This document shows positions 1 to 10,207 of a stretch of 64,000 nucleotides of DNA, piece by piece. The DNA is from Haematococcus lacustris. Taxonomy: Eukaryota; Chlorophyta; Chlorophyceae; Chlamydomonadales; Haematococcaceae. The translations under genes and the position numbers were made by a program. The stretch lies in NCBI GenBank assembly GCA_030144725.1, contig JASKMD010000026.1:9204100-9268099 (forward strand), given 5' to 3'. Below the pieces are notes generated by a model, which was given only the letters and a program-made list of their open reading frames with translations, was not told the origin of the DNA and made no database searches. Numbering within the stretch: the stretch's first letter is position 1; every line of letters starts with the position of its first letter.

Positions 1-278
1 GATAGAGGATGCCTGGAGCACAACCCGCAATGAAGACCCGCCCAGCTATCCTACAAAGGTGTAAGCACGTGGAAAGGACCACTGGCCAAAAAGTTTAAGG
101 TCTTGACAGAAGCCCCAAAATGATGGGGTCTAGGCTTCAGCAGAGTGCACGGTAGGGAAACAAAGTCCACGCACGGTGCTGCTGACACCTCAGTGAGATG
201 CTCTGCTTGCTTGGAGGGAGGGTTAGGCAGGTCTCGCGCCAGGTGTCAGTAAGGGCCCGGGCCATGAGGGGTCCCGAC

Positions 279-1053
279 CAGTGCTGGGCGATTGGGTAAT
301 AATGTAATAAGTCGGTAATAATCCAGCGCAAAAAACGGTAATAAGTCGAAAAAACCGTCCTCAAAATGAGTGAACTTTATTACATCGGTAATAGCTCCAC
401 CGCTCGTCTGGTACTCCGCTTATTACTTATCCCCCAACAATGTATCCCATCTTCCGCAAACCCCAAAGCGGGCGGCTGCCCACCACAGCCGTACAACCAC
501 ATAGCGTCCCAACGCTCTGTAACAACAAGTGCCGTTAACGAAGGCGTTGAGGTCAGTAACCGCAGTGTCCGTTACCTAGGGCACAGGGTCTAGGGCTACA
601 GCCCAGCCCTGTTGCATGCTGACCCACTAGGGCTAGGGTCTTGAGCTACAGCCCAACCCTGTTGCATGCTGACCCACTAGGGCTAGGGTCTTGAGCTACA
701 GCCCAGCCCTGTTGCATGCTGACCCACTAGGGCTAGGGTTTTGAGCTACAGCCCAGCCCTGTTGCATGCTGACCCACTAGGGCTAGAGTGTGGGGCTACA
801 GCCTAGCCTGTTGCATGCTTACCCACAAGGGCTGGGGTGTGGGGCTATGTGGAATATATTGCATCCAGGTCCTACAAGGGATTATGCTGCAATTGTATTG
901 AATTAATTGGCAGTTTATGCGAATTCTTTTGCTTGATATTAAATAAACAGCCCATGAACTAATTAAAATATATTAAAAGTATAATAAAAGTAATAAACAA
1001 CTCTTGTTTTGGTGTTTTTTATTTTTACGTCTTTGGCGAATCGCCCAGCACTG
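279..1053. mobile_element. hAT-type MITE (775 bp)
   Basis: The ends are perfect inverted repeats of at least 15 bp: CAGTGCTGGGCGATT at 279-293 and its reverse complement at 1039-1053. Exact 8-bp direct repeats GTCCCGAC flank it at 271-278 and 1054-1061, as expected for hAT transposition. The interior is AT-rich at both sides, carries a 50-bp tandem repeat, and has no credible reading frame, so it is non-autonomous. The TIR starting CAGTG and the 8-bp duplication support hAT strongly. Confidence 0.88.
571..849. repeat. 50-bp tandem repeat inside the hAT MITE
   Basis: About five to six copies of a 50-bp unit containing GTTGCATGCTGACCCACTAG. The word GTTGCATGCT recurs at 611, 661, 711, 761 and 810. 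The last unit is diverged, the inner ones nearly identical. Confidence 0.9.
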
Positions 1054-1309
1054 GTCCCGACCCAACCCAGGGAATCTTGCGCTTCGACCTGCGACCCACG
1101 TACGGTGGCACCCCGTTGAGCCCCAGGCTGCAGCGAGCGACCATGTTCACAGTCCGCGGGAATGGCGGGCGGTGTACTGGGACAAGGCTTCAGTCTAAAA
1201 CGCGAGATTTAGCGCGCGCGAGTTACCGCGATAGCCTTCGCTATCCTCCACTAGGGCGTGGTGCGATGCGCAGGCCTGGCACGGATTGGCATGGCCAATG
1301 GCCGGGGTG

Positions 1310-1422
1310 ACCTAACCTAGTCGCTAGAGCCCGACCCTATGCATGACTCTCACGCACACATCACCTTTGCAAGGGGCAATCTGATTGTTTGTTTGATTTT
1401 GATTGGCACGATACACATGTCA
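1310..1422 (-). repeat. Fanzor-associated 3' non-coding tail, copy P1
   Basis: Directly follows the Fanzor C-terminal reading frame on the minus strand. The same tail recurs at 36,344-36,552 and 61,358-61,576. The shared core includes GTCGCTAGAGCCC, a TATGCAT word, a CCCTTTG...AGGGGCA inverted motif and a short segment near GATACACATG. This copy is the most diverged. In TnpB/Fanzor loci the guide RNA comes from this position, but that role is inferred here. Confidence 0.55.
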
Positions 1423-1689
1423 CTATTGCTGCCGCTGGTGCTGCCACTTCCGCAACATGCCTTTGTCGCGCACTCGCACCCACTCCTGGCCCACACTGCC
1501 TGGGGTAGGCATGGCGGGGCGGTCCGGCCAGCTGATGAGCTCGCGAGGGCGGCCCGGCCCGGCTGCAATGCGGCGGATATCCCGGTCGTAGAACCTGCGC
1601 TTGATGGCATTGCTTGTTGAACACATCAGGCCCCGGATCCGAGACCGCGTCGCCATGCTGCGCACCGGGTACAGCTCAGGTGTTCCCAA
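1423..1689 (-). pseudogene. Fanzor (eukaryotic TnpB-like nuclease) C-terminal relic F1
   Basis: An 88-codon minus-strand frame reads like the C-terminal RuvC-III/zinc-ribbon part of algal Fanzor proteins. Visible pieces are RGLMCSTSN (zinc-ribbon equivalent), FYDRD (third catalytic Asp region), GRPREL, RPAMPTPG, GQEWV and a basic end, LRKWQHQRQQ. Fanzors are RNA-guided DNA endonucleases encoded by eukaryotic transposons. The usual residues after DRD (an NAALN-like stretch) appear deleted, and nothing upstream encodes the N-terminal domains or RuvC-I/II, so it is a dead 3' fragment. The assignment rests on recognised family motifs, not a database search. Confidence 0.62.
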
Positions 1690-2060
1690 CTAACAGAAAA
1701 TGACAGGAAACCGACCCTTGGCAGTAGGACGGCTGTAACTCTGCACTCACTGCGCCATATATTATGCTAGATGATTCACAATATAGCTAACCCAGCCAGC
1801 TACCTTTCGACCATCCAGAATAGTTTTACACTCAGTAGGTCGTGCACAGCAGAGCATCAAAGTCACTAATTGAAATTTGAGCCGTTGCGGAGCATGCAGT
1901 CATCGCTACGACCGCCCGCGTCGCTGAGGCTGCTCTACGCGAGTGTGCGCGTCGACAGCAGCAGTCGGATCGGAGAGCGGTTGCGGGAATGTGACACTGA
2001 GCCCACCTCCTCCCCATACCTGGAGGGCAATGCCACAGCTCGACCATTTTGATTTACAGC
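1690..2060. repeat. Dispersed repeat Q, copy 1
   Basis: The reverse complement matches 60,963-61,290 over most of its length, for example around CTCCGATCCGACTGCTGCTG and the GACTGCATGCTCCGCAACGGC segment. No coding potential is seen beyond small shadow frames. It abuts the Fanzor relic here, so it may be the 5' part of the same transposon or its former target. Confidence 0.7.
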
Positions 2061-2254
2061 ATGCTACTTACTAGGTTAAGCTCCTCTAGAACAGTGTTAC
2101 AAACGCTCATACTCAGATAAGCCAAACGCTCACTTTGGTCTGTGACCCCCAACTCCCTTAGCCGATTTCAGGGCCAGGGCCCTGCAGTCAGTCACACAAC
2201 ACCACACCATGACAGAATCTGGACTCTACTCCTCTGAGAGTTATACTCCTCTAC

Positions 2255-5200
2255 ATGCCATCCACCTGCGTGCAAAGTTTCATAGCTTGGCATTCGGCTG
2301 CCAAGCCGGGTGCTGATCCCTCCCCATCCTCACCGAGTCCTACTGCCCTGAGCCGTGTAAAGTGCTTCAAGTGCGGCAAGCGTGGGCATATTGCCCGTGA
2401 CTGCAAGGAGCCAGGCGGCAGCAGCAGCAGCGGTAGCAGCAGCGGTGGGGGTGGTGGGGCAGCTGGTGGTGGGGCAGGTGGGGGCAGTGGGGCACCAGGC
2501 AACCGTGGGGCTGACAAGGGTCGGGCAGCTAGTAGTGCAACTGCTGGCTTGTTTCATGCTAAACTGATGGCCATGCAGGCTGTGCCTAGTAGTGGGGCCA
2601 GTGGGAGCGGTGGGGCCAGTGGGAGTGGTGGGGCCAGTGGGAGCGGTGGGGCCAGTGGGAGCGGTGGGGCCAGTGGGAGCAAGGGTGGTGCGGTGCACAA
2701 TGGTGCAGCTGGTGGTGGGGCAGGGGGTGAGGTGCAGTGCTGCTGGAGCCATGCAGCTGGGCTCTCCTCCCTATACCCTTGCGTGTCAGCCAAGCCCACC
2801 CCATCCCTCGCTGCTGCAGCACAGGTTGCTGCCATGCCCCGCGCCTCAGGCTTGCTCAGCAGCGAGCGCTTCTGGCTGGCCGATTCCGGCGCTAGCCACC
2901 ACATCACCCCGGACCGCAGCCTGCTGCATGATTATCAAGCTGTGGAACAGCCGGTGAGCCTGGCCTTGGGCAAGAACACAGCCAGGCTGGTAGCCCATGG
3001 GGTGGGTAATGTCCGCCTAGTCAGTGAGTCAGGGCAGTGTTTCACACTGCGTGGTGTCCTGTGGGCTCCCGATGCAGCTGCCAATTACCTCTCCACCGTG
3101 GTAGCAGACCTCGCGGGCTGGAGGGTAGTACAGGAGGGGGGTGGGATCAGGATAGAGGACAGGGCAAACCCAGCCCGCTTCTGCGTCAAGGGTGCGCTGG
3201 TGGGCAGGTCATACCTGATCCGGTGCTCAGTAGAGCCAGCTGTGGTGGGGTGTGAGCCCCCTGCTACAGCCCATGCTGTCACAGCGGAGACCCCGCAGCT
3301 TCTGCATGAGCGGCTAGGTCACCTGAGCTATGGGGCCATGGCAGACCTAATTGGGAAGGGGATGGTGTCGGGCGTAAGCATCAGCGCAGCGCAGTGCAAA
3401 GCAGCCGGCAGCGGTGTGTGCCCCGGGTGTGCTGCGGGCAAGATGCACCGCAGGGTGGCAGACACGCTGCCCTCCCTGGCTCCCCCTGTGAAGGGGGTGC
3501 TTGACCTGGTGCACACCGATGTGTGCGGCCCATTCCACGTCGCCTCAGTGGGTGGCTACAGCTATATGGTCACTTTCCTGGATGATTACAGCGGGCTGTC
3601 TTTGGTGGAGTGTGTCAAAGCCAAGTCAGATGTGCCAGGGGTCATCATCAGCACAGTGCAGTGGCTTGAGACTCAGAGCGGCCGCAGGCTGAAGGCTTTG
3701 CGCAGCGACAACGGCACGGAGTACATCAACCAGGAGGTCAGGGCCTTTCTGGCAAGCAAGGGCATTCAGCACCAGCGGTCAGCGCCCTACAGCCCTGAGC
3801 AGAATGGCAGCGCTGAGCGGCTGAACCGCACCCTGATTGAGAAGGTCAGGTGCATGCTCTACACAGCTGGCCTGCCAGCAAGGCTGTGGACAGAGGCTGT
3901 GCGCACAGCTAACCACCTGCGGAACCTCTCGCCCATGCGGGGCAAGGGTGCAACGCCGTGGGAGCTCTTTTTCGGGGTCAAGCCAGACATTTCAGCGCTC
4001 CGGGTGTTTGGTGCGACAGCCTATGCTCACGTCCCTCAGCACATGCGTTCCAAGCTAGAAGGGAAGGCGGTGCAGGGGGTTTTGGTTGGGTATGAGATGG
4101 GCAGCAAGGCGTACAGGGTGCTGGTCCCTGGTGGCAGAATCATTGTCACCAAGGACGTGGTCTTTGATGAGCTGGCAAGGGGTGAGCCTCTGCCTCTGTC
4201 AGAGGTGGCTGAGGTCATGGCCACAGCCGAGGAGCTGAGTGTGCACACCCCAGTCGCAGAGCCTGGCCCTGAGCCGGCAACAGGGGTTGCGGGTGGGGAA
4301 GCAGTGGGAGCTGACAGCTCAGGAGGTGACAGCGGAGCTGGCAGCGCAGCCTCAGCAGGTGGGGGTGGGGCAAGTGCTTCAGCTGCTGAGCCAGCGGCAT
4401 GCCCGGTCCCGCTGCGGCAGTCGCTTCGCTTGCAAGGGCTGCCACCAGCTGGCAGCCTGGCAGCCTGTGTGTTAGAGCTTCCCGCAGCTGCTGTGCCTAT
4501 TCCGCACACCATTCTGGAGGCGCGTGCAAGTGCCTTGGCTGAGCAGTGGGCGGTTGCTACTGATGCAGAGATGGAGTCCCTGCATGGCCACTGCACATGG
4601 GAGCTGGTGGACCCGCCCCAGGGGTGCCGCCCCCTGGACAACCGCTGGGTGTTTTCTGTCAAGGAGGACAGCCAGGGCCACATTGCCCGTCTCAAGGCAC
4701 GCCTCGTGGTCAAGGGCTTCATGCAGCGGGAGGGGGTTGACTTCACCGAGCTGCATGCACCGGTCAGCAAGCATGCTACCGTGCGTGCCCTGCTAGCTAC
4801 AGCTGCTGCTTGGGACATGGACCTGGAACACCTTGATGTCAAGACAGCCTTTCTCAATGGCTATTTGGATGAAGAGATCTACATGAAGCAGCCAGCTGGC
4901 TACGAGGACGGCTCGGCTCGGGTGTGCCGGCTGAAGCGTGCTCTGTACGGGCTGCGCCAAGCCCCCCGGGCCTGGCATGCCCGCCTCAAGGCTGAGCTGG
5001 AGCAGCTAGGCTTTGCAGCCAGTGCAGCTGACTCGTGCCTGTTCACTATGGTGCGGGGCAACAGCAAGGTCCTGCTGGCAGTCTACGTGGACGACTGCCT
5101 CCTGGCAGTGAGCAAGGGGGATGCTGAGACCATGGCGTGGGTGAAGCAGCGGTTGGCAGCTGTGTTCGACATCCACCAGCTGGGCAGTGCAGAGCGGTTT

Positions 5201-6043
5201 CTGGGCATGGAGATTGTGCGGGATCGGGCAGCGGGCAGGCTGGTGTTGAGCCAGGATCGGTATGCCGCAGCGGTGGTTGACCGCTTCGGCTTGGCTGATG
5301 CCAGGCCCAAGGCCACCCCGCTAAGCACCTCAGAGCAGCTAGTTCGCGAGGGGGAGGTGGTGTTGCGCATGGGGGAGCACAGCTACGCAGAGCTTGTGGG
5401 CAGCCTCATGCATCTGGCTGTTTGCACACGGCCAGATATCGCTCATGCCGTGGGCCTGTGTGCCAAGTATATGGCTGCACCCACACAGCAGCACTGGGAA
5501 GCCTTGTATGGTGTGTTGCGCTATGTGGCAAGCACGGTGTCTCATGGGCTGGCCTTCGGTGGCGCTGAGGGCCTTGTGGGGTTTTGTGATGCTGATTTTG
5601 CGGGTGACCTGGACACTCGCCGCAGCACCACAGGCTTCGTGTTCACAATGCATGGTGCCGCAGTGTCATGGTCCAGCCGCCGGCAGCCCACAGTGGCTGT
5701 GAGCACCACAGAGGCAGAGTATATGGCAGCCTCTGCAGCTGCCAAGGAGGCTCTGTGGCTGCGGGTGCTGTTGGCTGATCTTTCTGTGGGCTCTGCTGTC
5801 GAGCCTGTCACCATCATGTGTGACAATGAGGCAGCCATCACGCTCATCAAGCATCCTATTGCATCTGCCCGCTCCAAGCACATTGATGTCTTGCATCATT
5901 TTGTGCGTGAGCGTGCTGCCCGGGGTGAGCTGGTGTTCAAGTATCTTGCGTCTGGGGCCAATGTGGCTGATGCCATGACCAAGGCCCTGCCAGGTGTCAA
6001 GTATGAGTTCTGCAAGTCTGGTATGGGCATGGTGAAGCTGTGA
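2255..6043 (+). CDS. Ty1/Copia retrotransposon polyprotein, 5'-truncated
   Basis: A 1262-codon open frame encodes, in order, a CCHC zinc knuckle (CFKCGKRGHIARDC, residues 37-50), a Gly/Ser-rich linker with GASGSG repeats, an aspartic protease (WLADSGASHH, near 210), the integrase HHCC region (HERLGHLS...CPGC, about 350-395), the integrase core (HTDVCGPF near 421, RSDNGTEY near 483, EQNGSAE near 517), reverse transcriptase with YVDDCLLA (near 943), and RNase H ending in ADAMTKAL. That protease-integrase-RT-RNase H order defines Copia. The gag capsid region before the zinc knuckle is missing and the first Met is probably not the native start. Pol is uninterrupted, so the decay is at the 5' end only. 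No matching 5' LTR is seen upstream. Confidence 0.93.
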   Translation: MPSTCVQSFIAWHSAAKPGADPSPSSPSPTALSRVKCFKCGKRGHIARDCKEPGGSSSSGSSSGGGGGAAGGGAGGGSGAPGNRGADKGRAASSATAGLFHAKLMAMQAVPSSGASGSGGASGSGGASGSGGASGSGGASGSKGGAVHNGAAGGGAGGEVQCCWSHAAGLSSLYPCVSAKPTPSLAAAAQVAAMPRASGLLSSERFWLADSGASHHITPDRSLLHDYQAVEQPVSLALGKNTARLVAHGVGNVRLVSESGQCFTLRGVLWAPDAAANYLSTVVADLAGWRVVQEGGGIRIEDRANPARFCVKGALVGRSYLIRCSVEPAVVGCEPPATAHAVTAETPQLLHERLGHLSYGAMADLIGKGMVSGVSISAAQCKAAGSGVCPGCAAGKMHRRVADTLPSLAPPVKGVLDLVHTDVCGPFHVASVGGYSYMVTFLDDYSGLSLVECVKAKSDVPGVIISTVQWLETQSGRRLKALRSDNGTEYINQEVRAFLASKGIQHQRSAPYSPEQNGSAERLNRTLIEKVRCMLYTAGLPARLWTEAVRTANHLRNLSPMRGKGATPWELFFGVKPDISALRVFGATAYAHVPQHMRSKLEGKAVQGVLVGYEMGSKAYRVLVPGGRIIVTKDVVFDELARGEPLPLSEVAEVMATAEELSVHTPVAEPGPEPATGVAGGEAVGADSSGGDSGAGSAASAGGGGASASAAEPAACPVPLRQSLRLQGLPPAGSLAACVLELPAAAVPIPHTILEARASALAEQWAVATDAEMESLHGHCTWELVDPPQGCRPLDNRWVFSVKEDSQGHIARLKARLVVKGFMQREGVDFTELHAPVSKHATVRALLATAAAWDMDLEHLDVKTAFLNGYLDEEIYMKQPAGYEDGSARVCRLKRALYGLRQAPRAWHARLKAELEQLGFAASAADSCLFTMVRGNSKVLLAVYVDDCLLAVSKGDAETMAWVKQRLAAVFDIHQLGSAERFLGMEIVRDRAAGRLVLSQDRYAAAVVDRFGLADARPKATPLSTSEQLVREGEVVLRMGEHSYAELVGSLMHLAVCTRPDIAHAVGLCAKYMAAPTQQHWEALYGVLRYVASTVSHGLAFGGAEGLVGFCDADFAGDLDTRRSTTGFVFTMHGAAVSWSSRRQPTVAVSTTEAEYMAASAAAKEALWLRVLLADLSVGSAVEPVTIMCDNEAAITLIKHPIASARSKHIDVLHHFVRERAARGELVFKYLASGANVADAMTKALPGVKYEFCKSGMGMVKL

Positions 6044-6072
6044 CAAGTGTGTGGGGGTAACTCTGCTGGCTG

Positions 6073-6340
6073 CCTGAGTGGGAGTGTTGGAGTAAGGAGG
6101 TTGAGGCCAGTCAGACCATCAGAGTTTCTAGGAGTACTTGACTAAAGTGTGAGGCAGTTTTAGTTCGCGCTCTGCGGTAGGGCCTTTACTGCGTTTGTCC
6201 GGTCGAGGCCATCCCTCTAACGAGTGCTGTGCTGCCTTTAGGTGAGCATAAGCTCGCCCTATGTTTGTAACTGCGTTTGTCCGGTCGAGGCCATCCCTCT
6301 AACGAGTGCTGTGCTGCCTTTAAACTGCCACCCCACAGCG
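6073..6340 (+). mobile_element. Polypurine tract and probable 3' LTR of the truncated Copia element
   Basis: The tract CTGAGTGGGAG ends at 6084 and is followed by TGTTGGAG, the presumed LTR start. The unrelated-sequence Copia element at 50-60 kb has the same CTGAGTGGGAG/TGTTG junction. The right LTR end is not fixed because a dispersed repeat follows and no second LTR copy exists for comparison. Two 53-bp direct repeats lie inside (6188-6240 and 6270-6322, containing GTTTGTCCGGTCGAGGCCAT). Confidence 0.6.
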
Positions 6341-7095
6341 GTGCTCCGTGAGGGGTGGGCTGGGAGGGGTGGGCTAGGAGGGAGTGGGCTTGGGGAGGGG
6401 GCGAGGGGAAGGGCTGGGAGGTGGTGGTCAGGCTCAATGAGGTGGGCTCCTGCAATGATGGGTAAAGGGGGGGCGGGCATGGTGAGTCGTTGCATGCCGT
6501 GGCCTTGAACCAGCCTGGTGAACATGATGTAACTTTGAAGCTGTCAAACTGAACGAGGCCTGGCCTGTTTGTTGTGCGGTTTGTTTCAAGAAACTCGCCA
6601 TTGGTCAAGGTGCGCCAATGGGTAAAGAACAAAGATTTCGTAGCCATTTTCTTGTGATGCAGCGGGTGCAACACAGTGGAGGACACAGTGGAGGAGGGGG
6701 GGTGTAACCCGGTGATACCTTAGTGTGCGCCGACCCAAATGGTGTATTCGGCGGAAGCGAGTACGAATATATGTTTCATTCACCCCGTCTAGGCGCCCTG
6801 CACGCCCGGCAGGCATCGCGTTGGGTGTCAGCCGGACATTCCATTTGTGCACAACCAGCTCACTACGCTAGGTAGATGGGGCCACAGCGATGCGGCTCAC
6901 CGTGCCACGGAGACCCGTCTCGCCGATGTGATTTGTTCGCGGGCACATGTGGCAGTACGCAAGCAAAGACTCCAATGGCTAGCGCTGATGGTCAGATTAC
7001 GCGGACTAAGCCGCCAATGCCAATGTGATAAACGCTATCGAAAACAGTGCGGTATTGAGAGAGTACTTGCATGAAGATTACCAACCCCATGTTGG
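6340..7095 (+). repeat. Dispersed repeat R, copy 1
   Basis: Matches 36,848-37,668 in reverse complement. Shared parts include the G-rich GGGCTGGGAGGGGTGGGCT stretch, the GTTGCATGCCGTGGCCTTG segment, GGTGATACCTTAGTGTGCG and the block around CCCGGCAGGCATCGCGTTGG. This copy has about 65 bp near 6980-7045 not found in the other. No coding capacity recognised; probably a non-autonomous transposon. Confidence 0.78.
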
Positions 7096-7179
7096 GAACA
7101 CCCGAGTACAGCCATCAGCAAGGCGACATAGATCGATGCACATTTGTAAGATCTTCCTTTGCCAAACCAATTGTTCAGT

Positions 7180-7581
7180 TCAGCCACTACTAGTCTGGTT
7201 TACACGGTGCAGGGCACAGTTTAGGCTGGTGTGTGAGGCTAATTGTACAGCTATGTTATGACTCCTTCTACAATGCAAAAACTCCTGAGGTCTCTCACTT
7301 GAAGGACTCGCCTGCTCTTGCACCGCGTTGTTGCGGGCAGAGCTGACCCGGCTGGTACTGAACTCATGCACTAGCATCACACGCCCGGGCAGCTGCTTGC
7401 ATGCTTCCAGTAGCATCTGCTTGACCGGAACACCCCTGCTGCCAATGCTCCCACTGCCACTGAAGCCTGCTGCCCCATAGGCCAATGCCAGGGAACGACG
7501 TGTGGCGGCTGTATTGGAGAGCTGTGGAGACACATCATGAGCCGAGGTCCAGTCATGGCAAAGACAAGCATTGTGGCGCAC
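7180..7581 (-). pseudogene. Fanzor RuvC-II-region relic F2
   Basis: A 133-codon minus-strand frame carries SLALAYGAAGFSGSGSIGSR, GVPVKQMLLEACKQ and MLVHEFSTSRVSSA. In Fanzor/TnpB proteins this order (Gly-rich loop, PV helix, then DEF-T-S/T-RVSS leading to the zinc ribbon) spans RuvC-II and the approach to RuvC-III. HEF replaces the usual DEF and the frame loses resemblance after about residue 90, so the copy is broken. It lies 145 bp from the first possible GME start, in that gene's promoter or 5' UTR. The family call is from motif recognition only. Confidence 0.55.
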
Positions 7582-7725
7582 ATACTAGCACACATACTGG
7601 CTGGGTACGGCCTACTCACCTCAGCCCAGAACTAGCAACAGTGACAACGGAAATAACGGAGTCCTCACCTCATTCGCTCACATAGAGCGTGCGCAACGTA
7701 CCATCAACCTCTAGAGCAGTCCCAA

Positions 7726-10207
7726 TTGCTGCGCTCCCTACACTTACGCAATCCCAAGCCAACCCAAGCAGCGAAGCAGCCACAGCCCACCGAATGGCAA
7801 TCCATAGTGATTACGAGGCAACCAGCGCTCTTGCAAAGTACCCGTTCGAGCCGTACTGGTGAGCCCCTGGTCGGCTGTCAAGTCGGGCAATACTGGGCCA
7901 CGGAACTTCTGGGCCACAGGGCCATTAGACAGAACCATGAACAGCAGCCTGGACATCAGAAAACGGGCTCTTATCTTCTAGCCCGCCCATCCTGCAGGCC
8001 TGCGGCCAAACTCAAAATTTGCATTACTGGAGCTGGGGGCTTCATAGCCTCGCACTTGGGCAAGCGCCTGAAATCCGAGGGGCACTACATCGTTGCCGTG
8101 GATTGGAAACGGAACGAGTATTTTGCGGTAAGCTTGCCATGCACATACCGTCTGTGCACAATATTGTGTTGGCTTATGCAGTTTTGCGACATTGCGGTGG
8201 CGCAGGAGGATCAGTTTTGCGATGAGTTCCACTTGGTTGACCTGCGGCTGTTTGACAATTGCAAGAAGGTACGGGAGGCGCCTGCTGGTTTGGTAACAAG
8301 CCAAGTGACTATTTCTGACTGCAATGCCTGTACCCTGTCGCTTGTACAGGTTGCTGAAGGCTGTGACCACGTGTTCAATCTTGCTGCTGACATGGGCGGC
8401 ATGGGCTTCATTCAGTCCAACCACGCTGTAATCTTCTACAACAATACCATGATCACATTCAACATGATGGAGGCTGCTCGTCAAACCGGCATTAAGCGGT
8501 GAGGGGCTCTGCTGCTGCCTGCCTGCTATCCCATTATGCAATGAAGGATGCATGATAAGGCGCAGTCACCTTGTTGTATGCCCCACACCCCAAGGAGTTA
8601 CACATTGTAACCTGTCTCTTTACTTTTTTTGCTTGTGGGCTGTGGGGCATCTGCTGCATTGAAGACACAGCTGTTGGCTCCAATGTCACCAAGTGTGCTG
8701 TACTTCTGTTGCTGCCCAGGTTCTTCTATGCCTCCTCAGCCTGCATCTACCCTGAGCACAAGCAGCTTGATGTGACTGTAGAAGGGGGAGGGTTGAAGGA
8801 GTCCTGCGCCTGGCCTGCTCAGGTAGGCAACAGCTGTTTGCTCCAAGGTGCACCGTAAGCTGATGTGGGGATTCAGCAGGTGGAGCTCCATGCTGCGACC
8901 CATGACCATGCCCACATCGTGGCTGCAGCCTCAAGATGCGTATGGTCTTGAAAAGCTGAGCGGGGAAGAGCTGGCGAAGCATTACAACCATGATTTCGGC
9001 ATGGACTGCCGTGTGGCACGGTTTCACAACATCTACGGCCCGCATGGCACCTGGAAGGGCGGGAGGGAGAAGGCACCTGCAGCCTTCTGCAGAAAGGTAC
9101 GAGCGCGAGCACAGCGTGTAGCTCAACCATGAAAGTTGTTGGAATATATGTGTGAGGTAGGGTTAGGGTGGATAGAGGTGTGTATGTGCTTGCCACATCT
9201 GCTGTGCTGCTGCCCAGCACACGCCTGTCTGTCAGCTGTGTGTGCCTGCGGTGCTGCTACCACCCAGGTGTTGACATCATCCACTGAGCTGGAGATGTGG
9301 GGGGACGGCAAGCAGACGCGCAGCTTCACCTTCATTGATGACTGTGTGGAGGGCATTCTGCGCATCACCAAGAGTGACTGCAGTGAGCCGTTGAACCTTG
9401 GGAGCACAGAGATGCTGTCCATGAATGAGATGATGGCGATGGCCATGGCCATTGAGGGCAAGGTGAGCAGCACAGCACAGCTGCGGTAGGTGTCCCGGTT
9501 AAGCAGTGTACTTCTCTCTTGCTTCCTCCAGCTTTCTACAGCTTTCTACAGCTTCCTACTTAGTCTGGAACAGTCCCAGCTGACCGGATGGCCACAGCCT
9601 GAGCTTTGCTGGGTGTTGCTGTGCAGGAGCTGCCCATCAAACACATCCCAGGGCCTGAGGGAGTGCGGGGCCGCAACTCTGAAAACTCGCTGATCTTGGA
9701 GAAGCTGGGCTGGGCCCCCTCCATCAGCTTGGCAGATGGCCTGCGGTGGGTGCATCCTCTCGCAGCATCCATGAGCTGCGCCCCTGGGTCTTGCTGCCCC
9801 CCGGAAGCTGTGGTGATGCCTGGTTCAGGGCCGTCACCAGTAGCTCTATGTTCAAACAACAGCGCGTGCAGCATTGCATGTCACTATGTATATCGCTATG
9901 CCGGCACTGTCACAGCATGGACCGTGTTCATTGCCGTTGTTGTGTCATGATGTGCAGGATCACATACCATTGGATCAAGAGCCAGCTTGAGAAGGAGGCA
10001 GCAGGCGGGGCAGTGGATACCAGCAAGTACTCTCACTCCATGGTGGTGGGCACCCTGGCTCCCACTGTGCTGGGCACACTCCGCAAGGGGGATGGCCAAG
10101 AGGGGCTGGCGGATGTAGACAGCGTTGTCCACGTCGTGGCCAAGGTGGCCAAGATTGGGGCGGAGCATGGGCCTGCAGCTACTGCAGCTCTCTTGAAAAC
10201 AGCCTAG
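7726..10207 (+). CDS. GME: GDP-mannose 3,5-epimerase
   Basis: GME converts GDP-D-mannose to GDP-L-galactose for ascorbate synthesis and cell-wall sugars in the cytosol. Exons read from GT-AG junctions with consistent phase: to 8127, 8206-8268, 8350-8498, 8720-8822, 8929-9096, 9268-9462, 9627-9745, 9958-10207 (stop TAG). Motifs: Rossmann GAGGFIASHL, NLAADMGGMGFIQSNH, SSACIYPE with the catalytic Cys, YGLEKL (SDR Tyr-x3-Lys), GTWKGGREKAPAAF with the second catalytic Lys, and HIPGPEGVRGRNS. From KLKICITGAGG on, it aligns in order with plant GME and all catalytic residues are present. The start is uncertain: the first frame opens at 7726 and gives about 100 extra N-terminal residues, while a CAG acceptor at 7995-7997 suggests the core begins in an exon at 7998 with an unseen 5' exon. 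The C-terminal tail after GTLAPTVLGTLRK is longer than usual. Confidence 0.93.
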
